NCBI GenBank assembly: GCA_027627225.1
Contig: CM051024.1
Span: 46,358,547-46,422,546, forward strand
Length of the DNA: 64,000 nucleotides
From: Congeria kusceri
Taxonomy: Eukaryota; Mollusca; Bivalvia; Myida; Dreissenidae
Direction of reading: 5' to 3'
Within the stretch, counting starts at the first letter, position 1. Each line of letters opens with the position of its first letter. Shown piece by piece: positions 47,459-58,622 of the stretch. The notes beneath the pieces are model-generated. The model had not been told where the DNA came from. It saw only the letters and a program-made list of their open reading frames with translations, and did not search any database. The position numbers were made by a program, and so were the translations under genes.

Positions 47459-48649
47459 GTTTAATCTAGAAGGTCATGGCGCTTGACTTGGAAAAAGGGC
47501 ATTTTGTGCGCGGTGGCACTGTAAAAAAGGGCATATTAGGTTTTAGTATTTTTTTCCCGAAGTAAAATTTCAAACCAATTATGAAAATTTATTTTTCATC
47601 ATTTTAATTGTAGGAAATATTTTTATTTTCACCATTATGTATTTATGTTGTTGCTGTTGATACTAATATTTTCATTAATGATGAATAGCTATAGTCAAGA
47701 TTAAAAATTTAGAAAACATTAAAATCGGATTGCAATGATGTATCCGAATATATTTGTCCGAAATAATAGCCATGTCTGCAATTCGTTTTTTTTCATAGAT
47801 TTTTGTTTGTGACTGAAGAAACATTGTATACACAAGCTGTTTACTTATTAGTGATTAAATACCACATTGAGTATACATTTATATGCATTCTGCCCTTTGG
47901 TATCAAGTTTATGATAATCATTGACAAAACAAAAACATGTTATCAAGTACATATGAAAACGAGGCTGTTAAAAGCAAACAATATACGTTCAATTTTTAAA
48001 CACAATCGACATGTTTTATTGTATATTTGTAGACACAAACTTATAAGCTGACTGCCACTACATCTGATCCTATCAGATGGTTGCAGATTATTATACCATA
48101 CCATGCCATCATAAAGGGCCCTCGTTAAGGGCGATGCACTCAAAAGATAAGAGGGCAAGAGGCGCTAATTGCCTTTGAAAAGGGCAGGGTGGCGGATCAA
48201 TTAAGGGGCGTGGCGCGGCGCCGCACTGATTAGGTCTGGATAAAACACTAAGTTGTAATACCTGAACCATAGCTATGCAATATGACCATGAAACAGTTGA
48301 TTTTTTTCTCTCGCTATAATTAATGTTTGCTCATAACTTAAAAAAGCATTTACTATCTTTGTTCTAAGTTAGACAGATGTCTCGGATGGATACCGCTACT
48401 CGTTAGGCTAAAAAAGTAAATGAATCGTTTCTCAGGCAGCGCCGCAACGTTTTTTTATGGCTAGTCTCGATTTTGATATAATGCCAAAATTGTGTTATTT
48501 ACTATTTTTTGACGATCGCGCCCGGGTTTTAAAGCAGCAGTCAAGAAATATGTTAATAAATATAAAACTGCTGAAATTGTTTCGAATGTGCATTTTACCG
48601 AACAAAATGCAAGAACTACGCTTTGAAATATGTGAATTATAAACATTTA
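47459..48649. other. Non-coding stretch
   Basis: Contains ggcattttgtgcgcggtggc (47498) and a GC-richer patch at 48115-48225 with repeated agggc and ggcgcggcgc; whether these two are ends of one element is not clear. No gene is recognised. Confidence 0.3.
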
Positions 48650-49820
48650 GATAACTTGCTATCGTCTATTTTCTTTATGCGATAACTGGTGATGACTCTG
48701 GAATAAACTAGCACGTACTTTATATTCCGTTCGTACCAGGAGCTTTAGAACAAACAGTATACAATATGACTTACCGTTTTGGTCAAAAGTAAACAGGTAT
48801 ACCTACAGGTAAAAAAATGTGCCTACAGGTACAATTTTGTGCCTACAAGCCTAAATTTATGCCTATATTATGACGTACCGTTTGGGTCAATAGTAAATAG
48901 GTATACTTACAGGTACAAAAATATGCCTAAAGGCACAATTTTGTGCATACAGGCCTAAATTTATGCATATAGGCCTATTTAAAAATATAGCTATAGGTAC
49001 TATTTATACCTGTAGATACAATTTAGGCCTGTCGGCATAAATTTAGGCATGTAGGCTCAATATTTTCCGGTTTGTGGAATTACCGAAATCCCCGTAATTA
49101 CCAAAATCCCCCTAAATCCCAGCGTTAATTATATAAAGGGATTCGGGGGATTTCGGTAATTACGGGGATTTGGGTAATTCTATACTTAAATAAATGAAAG
49201 TTATGCATACATTTCACTTTAAGTGACTTGTAAAGCTGAAATTTGCATTATATATTACTTTAAACCACAATAAGAAAGGGATTTCGGCAACTGCAAACTG
49301 AAACAAGGGAGAGCACTCACATAAATCCTATCGTTATTACCGAAATCCCTTCATATAATTAACGCAGGTCAACACAACCCTTAAATAAATATATTGTATG
49401 CATACATTTTACATTTAAATGACCTTTATAGCTTAAAATGCATTTAATGTTACTTTGAACGTAAATAAATTCGGGGATTTCGGTAATTGTACACACCGAA
49501 AAATAGTGACCCTTCAGGTCTAAATTTATGCCGACAGGCCTAATTGTACCTACAGGTATAAATAGTACCTGTAGGTATATTTTTAAATAGGCCTATAGGC
49601 ATAAATTTAGGCCTGTAGGCACAAAATTGTGCATGTAAGCACTTTTTGTACCTGTATAGGTATACCTATTTACTTTTGACCCAAACGGTACGTCATAATA
49701 CAATGCCTTTTGTAAATAAGAAACAAATTTCGAACGAATAAACACCATAAACGTTCATAAGAACTATTTCTAAAATTACTATGTATTGAATTAGATTCTA
49801 TGGACAGCGGCTTAATATTA
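48650..49820 (+). repeat. Dispersed repeat D, copy 3, split by a foldback element
   Basis: The left part (48650-48765: gcgataactggtgatgactc, tatattccgttcgtaccag) and right part (49705-49820: atgccttttgtaaataagaa, ggacagcggctta) are the two halves of the 34.28-kb copy. The interruption falls within the tacaatgcctttt block. Confidence 0.7.
48766..49697. mobile_element. Foldback element of 0.93 kb with about 200-bp inverted arms
   Basis: The complement of the right arm (tgacgtaccgtttgggtcaa, then aggtatacct, tgcctacaggcctaaattta, aaaatata-cctacaggtac, aggcctgtcggcataaattta, ttaccgaaatccccg) matches the left arm block for block. The first 100 bp of the left arm is present twice in tandem (48766 and 48867). 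The centre (49078-49184) is a further palindrome of ttaccgaaatccccgtaatt. Copies of atacaat at 48759-48765 and 49698-49704 are the likely target duplication. The arms themselves are made of short palindromes such as gcacaaaattgtgc and tacctgtaggta. Confidence 0.75.
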
Positions 49821-50440
49821 AGCGAATTCGCATTTTGACATAGCGGAAGAAGAGTAACTCGGTAGAGATTCCGGTATTTCCAATAACTTAGTTCCTGTCT
49901 GATTTAATTGTATAAAATCGGATATACACGAATTGTGAAATACTGTGTAAATCTCAACTTCGAAAAAAATGTCATATTCGATTGGGAACCTTTATAAATA
50001 TCATCTATTTGTCGATTTAAACATTTCTTTCGTAGATGCTTTTGCTTGTGTAATAGCATTCCATATTTTTAGAAAAAATCTGTGTCAATATAAGTCCTAT
50101 CGAAACAAACGAAAATGCCAGCTGTTAAATTCTATCAATAGAAGTACATTAATGCTGATGGTATATCAATTTGAAGGCACTTATGTTAATAATGAACATT
50201 CAAATTGATTGAATTAGAATTTTATAAAAAGGGATGCTTATGTTGTTATTAAAACTTAAATTTGTCTTAAATCTGTACTGATTTACTTGTTTTAATAATC
50301 TCATTACATAGCGCCTATAGAAAAGAGTAGGAGAAAAAAATTCAATAACAAAAATTCGCCCTCCATCCTGATATTTTGGAAAAAGTGCCCGAGAAACAAT
50401 TCATTCACCCTTTTTAGCCTTATATATAGAAAAGATTACT
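49821..50440. other. Non-coding stretch
   Basis: No gene is recognised; a 79-codon frame at 49969 has no recognisable match. Confidence 0.35.
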
Positions 50441-50567
50441 ATAGTGCGGAATTATTAACCTGACAGTCATTGATCTTCGTGACGAACCGTAAGTATGTTC
50501 GGTTGTTTGCGTTGTTTTGGACGAGTTTCTGGTATGGGAATTTATGTTGATATAGATTTAAATACGG

Positions 50568-50655
50568 GGTAGCTAAAGTGGCATTTCTTGGTCATGTGGT
50601 ATACGTGCTAGCGCCGCACGCCATCGAACCGAGTTCAATTCCGTCTGGCAGCGAC
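50568..50655 (+). other. tRNA-like relic (Leu/Ser-type arm pattern)
   Basis: ggtagctaaagtggc...gtggtatacgtgctagcgcc...gagttcaattcc...ggcagcgaca has the B-box-like gttcaattc and a long-variable-arm look. Stem pairing is poor, so it is a relic or SINE head rather than a gene. Confidence 0.3.
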
Positions 50656-51020
50656 ATTTTGTAAAAAGTTAAGAGTTATTCTTAAATATGCAGATCATGA
50701 GATATATATTAAAAATGTAGAATATTTTATTGTGTTACTATCATTTTTAAATTATATTTTATTGTACATTCACCAAGGTTTCAATTACAATAGCACACTC
50801 AATAGATAAATCGTGAAAAACGTGGGTACTTTTCCGCAACATAATGTGCAAAAAAAAGTAATCGCCGAGGCTTAAACTCCAAACTTCGCAACGCTAGCGC
50901 GGCATAGTTGCCGTTTTACGATTTAAACCAATAAATATCAATTTACATTGTATTATTGCCTATGTACGCTCGATACTTGTCGTGGTATCTATAAATAAAT
51001 CCCGATTGCATATTGCATAT

Positions 51021-51144
51021 ACCCTTAACCCTAATCCTAACTGTAACCCTAACCCTATCTAACCCTAACCCTAACCCTAACCCTAACCCTCTAACCATTT
51101 CCTCAAACCCTAAACCCTAACCCTAACCCTAACCCTCTAACCAT
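51021..51144 (-). repeat. Interstitial telomere-type repeat, (CCCTAA)n
   Basis: About 16-18 units of ccctaa (ttaggg on the minus strand), some degenerate (cctaatcctaactgtaa, ccctatctaa, ccctctaacc). Animal telomeres use ttaggg. Here the tract is about 125 bp, internal, and lies within a TIR-bounded unit. Confidence 0.85.
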
Positions 51145-51400
51145 GCGTGTCAGGTTAATAATATCGCACAATACAGATAAACATTGTGCATTGAGACTTG
51201 ACCATGTTCTAGATTAATGGTTTTTCTCGAAAAATAGGTACAGCAAATAACCGCAGTAACTTCAATGGAATGATAACTGCACTGGTACAGTGAATGTTTG
51301 TATTCGTACATGTATACCCGCTACTCAACAAACAGAAAGTATCCACTAATATATTTTATTGTTTTTCGATATCTGTATGTAATAATTAAACAAAAAATAA

Positions 51401-52026
51401 AGTCAGTGTAACTTTACTTATCTTGCTATAAAATGCTAGCATTTTTTTTCTAAATCAATTCCATATTTCTGTTCAAACAAAACACATACGTAACATGTGT
51501 ACAAACGAAAGTAAAAAACGAAAGAAAGTATCCACATTTTAACCTCTATATCTTAAAAAACATGCATATTTAAAAGATTTTAGTTGACGATTAGCAATTA
51601 AAAGAACATATTCTTACCCTTGCAATTTCATGTGCCTGTTACTTAACTTTATCTTTCAATACCGAATAAGCCGCCAAAAACTTTGTTCTCTTAAGCAACG
51701 CAATTGAGCATAAATTTTGTGTAAGTTTTCATTGCCATCGATATTATGTGGATGGTCGGGTTCGTTAGATTATTGTGAAATTGCCACGGCATGTTTAAAT
51801 ATGAACGAGCGAAACCAGGTTGTTGGTTCTCTGCGAGCAGGACCGAGTGTAACTGACATAAATCGAACGTTTTATTGCACGAGGGCGACCATCCTCACAA
51901 GTAACTGCTCTGTGATTTTCATTTTTGCACCTGTTAAGTTTTTGTGTTGTGTTTTACCATAAATCTGAAATTGATTCAGAAAAAAAGTTAGCAATTTATT
52001 GAAAGATAATTAAAGTTACACTGACT
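51401..52026 (+). mobile_element. Tc1/mariner-type deletion derivative (MITE) with helix-turn-helix relic
   Basis: gtcagtgtaacttta at 51402 and its complement near 52011-52025 start inverted repeats that continue inward for at least 80 bp (ttatct, gctaa/gctag, ttttttctaaatcaattcc). Inside, 51802-51896 translates to MNERNQVVGSLRAGPSVTDI followed by NRTFYCTRATI, the start of a Tc1-like transposase DNA-binding domain. The rest of the transposase (the DDE part) is absent. It is an internally deleted copy that would depend on a full-length relative. Confidence 0.75.
51717..51962 (+). pseudogene. N-terminal HTH fragment of a Tc1-like transposase
   Basis: The frame of 81 codons contains the ERxQVVGxLxAGxSVTDIxRxF pattern seen at the start of Tc1-family transposases, in which the first HTH binds the TIR. 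It starts upstream of the natural Met (that of MNERNQ is more likely, at 51801) and loses similarity after TRATI. No catalytic Asp or Glu is present. Confidence 0.65.
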
Positions 52027-52837
52027 TTTTTTAATTTAAATGATGATCGGTTGACTATATATCACGGTTAGGAGACTCGCCCCGCCACCTCATTTGGAGG
52101 TGTTAAGAAAATGTCCGGTGGTGTCTTCCTAGGTGGTCCGGTGGAGTAAAGATATTGTAGACAATAAGCATGCATTCTATACCCAAAGGATGACCAATCG
52201 TGATACATCGACTGCGCCGGAATGCGACGTTACAACGGACTTACGGACTTAGATCTCGTGTCTAACATGGAACCATCTTGCGTGATACACACAACGCGTG
52301 ATCCGCCTGTGTTAGAAGGCTATACACGTCGCGCGTTGAAATAGCACCATATTTTATGTCGAAAATATAATAAATAAATAAAAATATATATATATTTTAT
52401 ATGCATCTTGACCTAGTGCACTAAAGGCTTACTTTACAAACATAAATTCAAGAAATTATGTCGCAATAATGAAACTGATTTAAGTGTTCACAAACTGGCC
52501 AAACTGAAAGTGAAATAATACTTCACGATAAAAACAATGAATATTTGTTCAGTTTGAGAAGAAATCAAATAAAGACAATGGAAATATTTCCACAATACAG
52601 ACAATCATTTCCGGTTTTACTACAGGCCAAGGAAAATACCTTAGTTGTCATGTAATATAACTTGTTTAAATGATTGGTTTGATTATTATTAATTTTATTA
52701 AAGTAATTCTGATTGTAGTGTAATTTTCATTTATATATTACTTAAACATTGAGCAGTTGGGATAATTCTTGTTTAGAAGTAACTAAAGTCTAAATAGCAT
52801 ACTTACACAGTAGTCACACTTCCGTTTGTATGCCCAA
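52027..52837. other. Non-coding stretch
   Basis: Contains the caatcgtgatacatcgactg block shared with 39.94 kb, and cgcctcatttggaggtg-type short inversions. No gene is recognised. Confidence 0.35.
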
Positions 52838-55090
52838 GAAGGGAACTTCGGGGGCATATAGTAATTGCATAGTCCGTCGGTCCGTCTGTCCGTCCGTCCG
52901 TCACGCTTCATGTGCGGAGCATAACTCCATTAGTATTGAGAAATTCCAATGAAACTTCATATAATGATAGAGGGCAATGAGAGGAAGTGCAGATTACAAG
53001 GACCGCAACTCTTTCTTCAACATGTTCTTCGACATTTACAGAGCTGTTGCCCTTTGTTTAATTTTCTTGTGCGGAGCATAACTCCATTAGTATTGAAGGG
53101 ATTCAAATGAAACTTCATATACTGATAGAGGGCAATGAGAGGAAGTGCAGAGCACAAGGACCACAACTCTTTCTTCAATATTTACGGACTTATTGCCCTT
53201 TGTTTTATCTTTTCTTACGTAATGCAGTAATTTCCTTATGCGGAGCATAACTCTATTAGTATTGAAAGGATTCAAATGAAACTTCATATAATTATAGAGG
53301 GAATGAGAGGAAGTGCAGAGCACAAGGACCACAACTCTTTCTTCAATATTTACGGAATTATTGCCCTTTGCTTTATTTCCTTATGTAATGCAGAACTTTT
53401 CTTATGCGGAGCATAACTCTATTAGTATTGAAAGGATTCAAATGAAACTTCATATAATGATAGAGGATAATGAGCGGATGTGCAGAGCATAAGGTCCACA
53501 ACTCTTTCTTCAATATTTACGGAGTTATTGCCCTTTGTTTTATTTCCATATTGTAATGCAGTAATTTTCTTATGCGGAGCATAACTCTATTAGTATTGAA
53601 GGGATTCAAATGAAACTTCATATAATGATAGAGGGCAATGAGAGGAAGTGCAGAACACAAGGACCATAACTCTTTCTTATATATTTACGGAGTAATTGCC
53701 TTTGTTTAATTTTCTTGTGCGTAGCATAACTCGATTAGTATTGAAGGGATTCAAATAAAACTTCATAAATAATGGTAAAACGTCATAAATAATGATAGAG
53801 GACAATGAGAGGAAGTGCATAGCACAAGGATCATAACTCCTTCTTCAATATTTACGGAGTTATTGCCCTTTGTTTTATTTTCTTGTGCGGAACATAACTC
53901 CATTAGTATTGAAGGGATTCAAATGAAAATTCACATAATGATATACGACAATGAGAGAAAGTGCAGAGCATAAGGACCATAACTCTTTCTTTAATACTTA
54001 CGGAGTTATTGACCTTTGTTTAATTTTTTTGTGCGAGGCAATAACTCCATAAGTATTGAAGGGATTAAAATGAAACTTCATGTAATGATAGAGGACAATG
54101 ATAGGAAGTGCAAAGCACAAGGACCATAACTCTTCAATATTTACGGAGTTATTGCCCTTTGTTTTATTCTCTTGTGCGGAGCATAACTCCATGATTATTG
54201 AAGGGATTTAAATGAAACTTCATATAATGACAGAGGACAATGAGTGGAAGTGCAAAGTACAAGGACCTCAACTCTTTCTTCAATATTTACAGAGTTATTC
54301 CCCTTTGTTCTAATTTTTGTGCATAGCTCAACTCCATTAGTAATGCAGAGATTGAAATGAAACTTCATACAATGATAGAGGACAATGAGAGAAAGTGCAA
54401 AGGACAAGGACCACAACTTTTTCTTCAATATTTATGGTGTTATTGCCCTTTGATTTATTTGTGCGAAGCACTTATTTTGTTGTGCGGAGCATACTTCCAT
54501 TGGTATTGAAGGGATTCAAATGAAACTTCATAGAATGGTAGTGGACAATAAGAGGAAGTGCAGAGAACAGGGACCATAACTATTTCTTCAATATTTACAG
54601 TGTAATTGCCCTTTGTTGAATTTTCTTGTGCGGAACAGAACTCCATTAGTATTGAAAGGATTCAAATGAAACTTCATATAATGATAGAGGACAATGAAAG
54701 GAAGTGCAGAGTACAAGGACCTCAATTCTTTCTTCAATATTTATGGAGTTGAGAGGAAGTTCAGAGTAAATGGACCATACTTTTTTTTAAAATTTACATA
54801 GTTATTGATCTTTGTTTTCTTTTGTGCAGATAATAACTACCTTAGTATTTAAGGAATTTAAAATAACACCACATATATTGATAGTGGACATTGAGAGAAA
54901 GAGCAGAGTACAAGACTTAAAACTCTTTCTTCAATATTTATGGAGTTATTTCCCTTCAGTTAGTTTTCTTGTGCAGTGCATAACTCCGTTAGTATTGAAG
55001 TGATTTAAAATAAAACCGCATATATTGATAGAGTATGTTGAGAGGAAGTGAAGATCCAGTTCAAGGACCATAAATCTTTTTGTAGGAAGC
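52838..55090 (-). repeat. Tandem array E, about 14 monomers of 145-170 bp
   Basis: The anchor gcggagcataactccattag recurs near 52915, 53071, 53238, 53407, 53575, 53722, 53886, 54034, 54176, 54333, 54484, 54630, 54826 and 54973. Monomers also hold ttcaaatgaaacttcatata, gaggacaatgagaggaagtg and tttacggagttattgcccttt. At the left edge is a (gtcc)n tract (52875-52902) and a hairpin tatgccc...gggcata (52840-52860). Divergence grows toward the right end. On the minus strand the order of boxes and the terminal hairpin agree with arrays C, G and I read forward. Short ORFs here are shadows of the repeat. Confidence 0.85.
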
Positions 55091-56451
55091 ATCATTTTTG
55101 CGAATATGTAACTGACATTGTGTAGCCCTCCTCTGACAAGCATATGCTATGGTGCATACGTCACATCCTGTGACAAGCCTTGTTACAGGTGAATTGAATT
55201 TTGCAAGTCTGAGATTTAAAGCATGGTTATCTTCCCGAGAATACCACACCTGGCTCTGACTGGTATCCCTACAATACCTTAGTAAGAAACCTCAGTTTAG
55301 AAACTCCACTGGAATGTTGGAAAATTGGCTGACCAACCAAATGTTATCCTTTAATAGAAAACAAGACTGCCAGTTTTCTATAAATATGACTATGATTCCA
55401 TGATGAAGTTACAACTAAAATGAAAAGCAAATATGTTGATTTTTCCATCACGTACTGTGACAATATTAAGCCGTTTTCAGCTTCCGTGTCCCGAACTTAC
55501 AATACCTCAATGAAGTATTAGATGTTATAGATTTTATAACTGGTTATACTTTTATATATCTTTAAATAATGCTTTGATTTATTTTTTCCATGTAAAATTG
55601 ATAATATTTTATGTAATGTTAATGTATCAGTCAATATAACAATATGCTTTAGAGGGAAATTTAATGTAATGAAATGAGAAACCTATTAGTAGCATTACTT
55701 CAACCTGCAAGTCAACAACCCAGACAGGACATTTCCTTATTTATAGCACTCAGTTATATCTAGCCAGTAGAAACACATGAACGATGCCTTTATTTAGAAC
55801 AAGATTTACTGTGTTTCATTTGCAATGATGAAGGACGCAGTACGCATCAGTATAGTGTAATGAAATAGTGATACAGTAAATCCAGGTGATTGGTTGTAAT
55901 TGTTTTTAACAAATTACAATAACCTTTAATATCAATTTCCTCCTGAAATGTAACATGAAAGTGAAATTTGCACCTATATTATATATATATATTTATATAT
56001 GATTTTCTGGTGTTCCAAAGCTGTTGTTTTTTGTTAAGTTTATTTTTCAATTTTAACATTTGGCTGATCAAATCAGTGTAACTGAAAATCAGCAAACTCT
56101 GTCCTAATAAAGCAGTAAAATGATACCACACTTCATAATGTTTGGACATCAGAACAATAGTGTTATTTATTTCTATTAGATGTGTCCTTAATATATATAT
56201 ATAGTTTTAAAGTGCATGACTGGGTTTCTTATATTTCCTTAATATATTTTTTGATGTTTTTCTGCTAAAATTATATTAAATTTTCTTCAACCAAATCTAC
56301 CCTACTATGACGGAATTATTAGTTTGGCTGTTTTATGGCGTTTAATGAAAAACAAAAAGTTGTAGCCAAACAGATTTTTCTTTACCCAAATGTGCTAATT
56401 TGTAGCCATTGGCTGATTAGACGAATGGCAGAGTAAGCCCTGTTTACATGT
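55091..56451. other. Non-coding stretch
   Basis: No gene is recognised; ta-rich tracts at 55977-56000 and 56190-56203. Confidence 0.35.
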
Positions 56452-56800
56452 GTTAAGCTTTAGTAACACATTCCTGATTGTTCCTGCCGTTCTTGAGCCG
56501 ACAGCGTCCCAAATCAGATATGTCAAAAGTCGGGACAATATTATGAGACTCGGGGCTAGAAATTCAATTTTTGATCCAAAGATCGAATATGATCACGACA
56601 GCGTATTGCCAGAGTCTCGTCTGAGGCCCGATTTTCCTGAATGCGATCCGACACAGTACCGACAGTGTCCCGGCATTCCCGACTTTTTTATTATTTGCAT
56701 TGTAGCGTTGTCTGGACGCTGTCAGGAGCCTGAATCGGGAAGCATTAATGGTGGTCGGTCAAAGCTCTGTTGTCTTAAAGATTTTGGTTTTCCTGGACTG
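56452..56800. mobile_element. MITE copy 1 of a cccgac-rich family
   Basis: The start aagctttagtaacacattcc matches the complement of the end of the 58.2-kb copy (ttaaagcctcagttacacattcc). The block ggcattcccgacttttttatt with ctgtcaggagcctgaatcggg matches 58330-58395. The 119-codon frame across it has no recognised domain and follows from the repeat composition. Confidence 0.6.
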
Positions 56801-58194
56801 GTATGTTAATTTAACTTAAATCCTTTTATTTATTTTTCATCTACGACACATATTTGACTAAAATAAAAAGTAAGAAACAAATTTACCATGTACTTTTTGA
56901 AAAAGTGAATTAAAACTATCATACCACTTAAAAAATAGACAGCTTTATTTAGGCAATTCCACACCAATAATTATCATATGTGACATAAATTATGCATTTT
57001 AAGTTTAATACACCATTTATACCAGTTAAACTAGACATGTAATAAATAAAATTTATTATTACTTCAGTTAAACAAACTTTTTTTTCAAAATTCAGTTCCC
57101 CGGGGGTACACAAAATGCCACCCACACTCTGCAACGTTTTCAGCTCTGGGAAAACACACCGTACATCAACAATAAGTGTCTTATTTATTATCTTCTTTCC
57201 CATTCATCTTCATGTCAACAATGTATATGCTGGTAATAACGGCTGTATATGCTGGTAATTTAGGCTGCATCTTCACCAACTGGCACATTCAGAAAAACAT
57301 GTGTACTGTGCTTAGCACCAGGTTTGACCCCTAGGGAAGCATTCCGAGTGATTTGTGGCAATTCTCTTCCTTCATCTGCATAAATGATTTTAAAACAATC
57401 CAAAATTGATTGTTTTCCAGTACATATTTAACAATATACATACAAAACTATCCAGTATATGTGCAACCCAACCTAGTAAGCCATATTTTTCAGTGTTAGG
57501 TAAAATAAATGTCAAAACTGTGTAATTACTGAATGGATCCGTATTAGTATGCTGATCACGAAGAAACCCTGGTGCACACATTCATGAGCAAAGGGACTGA
57601 CACATCATACATGTACTTCCTGACTTGTATGTTCATTTACTTACATGTATATATATATAGAAATATGGACAAACACAAATACATGTAAATAATATTACTT
57701 ATACTAATATATTTATTGTACGTTTAAGCAATACAATTTCGTAATTCAAGCATTGAAATGAAAAGCATCACATTATCCTCTAATGAATTACGTTCTGATT
57801 TAACAGACAATTATAAATATATTCAGAAATTTCAGAATAAAATACAATTTTTTCGAGTTCTTGTCTTACTTACATGTGTTTCATCTCCTTATTATCAGGA
57901 TTCAAGCTGGTGACGGTTATTTATTTGGCTCCGATTTTATTTCAGTGAGCATTCCTTTTTTTTCTTGTATTTATAATTGTCCTTTGACAGTTGTTTTTGT
58001 TCATACCACGAAAAATATGTGACTTTCGGTTTCGATTTCTATCAATTTTTCATTTTGTCAATATATTTATCTGTTTGCATTTCGTCAGAAGTATATATAT
58101 GATACTAACATGATACTAACATGTATTAAATAGTGTGAAATTTTCCGACAGTCACAGATTTCGGCCGATCTTCGAAGAAAAATGCGGTAAATGA
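56801..58194. other. Non-coding stretch between the two related MITEs
   Basis: No gene is recognised. A 10-bp tandem duplication of tgatactaaca lies at 58101-58122. Confidence 0.35.
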
Positions 58195-58412
58195 TTAGAG
58201 TTGTACTAACTTAACTGTCGGGAATGCTTGGCCGATCACGCCGAACGTGTCACGATGATTCCCGATTCTCAGGACAGCGTTCCGAAAGCGTCCAGACAGC
58301 TTCCGACAACGTCCCAACACCGTCCCGATATTCCCGATTTTTTTATTATTTGTATCGCAGCGCTGGGATGCTGTCGGGAGCCACAATCGGGAATGTGTAA
58401 CTGAGGCTTTAA
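58195..58412. mobile_element. MITE copy 2 of the cccgac-rich family
   Basis: About 220 bp. Left half cggccgatca..cgaacgtgtc and right half gccacaatcgggaatgtgtaactgaggcttta. It shares gatattcccgatttttttatt and the terminal block with 56.45 kb, and shows the same high density of cccga, tccga and gtccag units. Confidence 0.6.
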
Positions 58413-58622
58413 GGTCAATGTTGCTTTCTGCGAACTATTGTAAAGTTTTGAAGGCTGTTTTAACACTTAAATTTAAATAGTAACTACGATATTGGTGCAT
58501 AAGACATGATAAAAGATAAAAAAAGTATGTTGGCAAATTATTAATTACGTCAAGCGTCGTCATACTTGTTTATTAATATTTTGAAACCGCGCACTGTTCA
58601 GCGGACTTTCTGTTTAAATGTG
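58413..58622. other. Short non-coding gap
   Basis: Nothing recognised. Confidence 0.3.

Larger units (their letters stand above)
50441..51172. mobile_element. 0.73-kb TIR unit with telomere-type repeats and two inverted tRNA-like stretches
   Basis: The left end gtgcggaattattaacctga and the complement of the right end gtgcgatattattaacctga match over about 22 bp with two or three differences. Inside, 50568-50655 on the plus strand and 50865-50930 on the minus strand contain related tRNA-like strings (gcgctagcg or tgctagcgc, gagttcaattcc or gagtttaagcc). Telomere-type repeats lie between the second of these and the right end. The superfamily is unassigned. Confidence 0.55.

Noticed and set aside
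51021..51144. A true chromosome end
   Set aside because: Unique sequence and other elements continue for more than 10 kb on both sides, and several units are degenerate.
56450..56809. A host protein exon
   Set aside because: The frame coincides with a MITE that has a second copy at 58.2 kb, where the frame is not kept.
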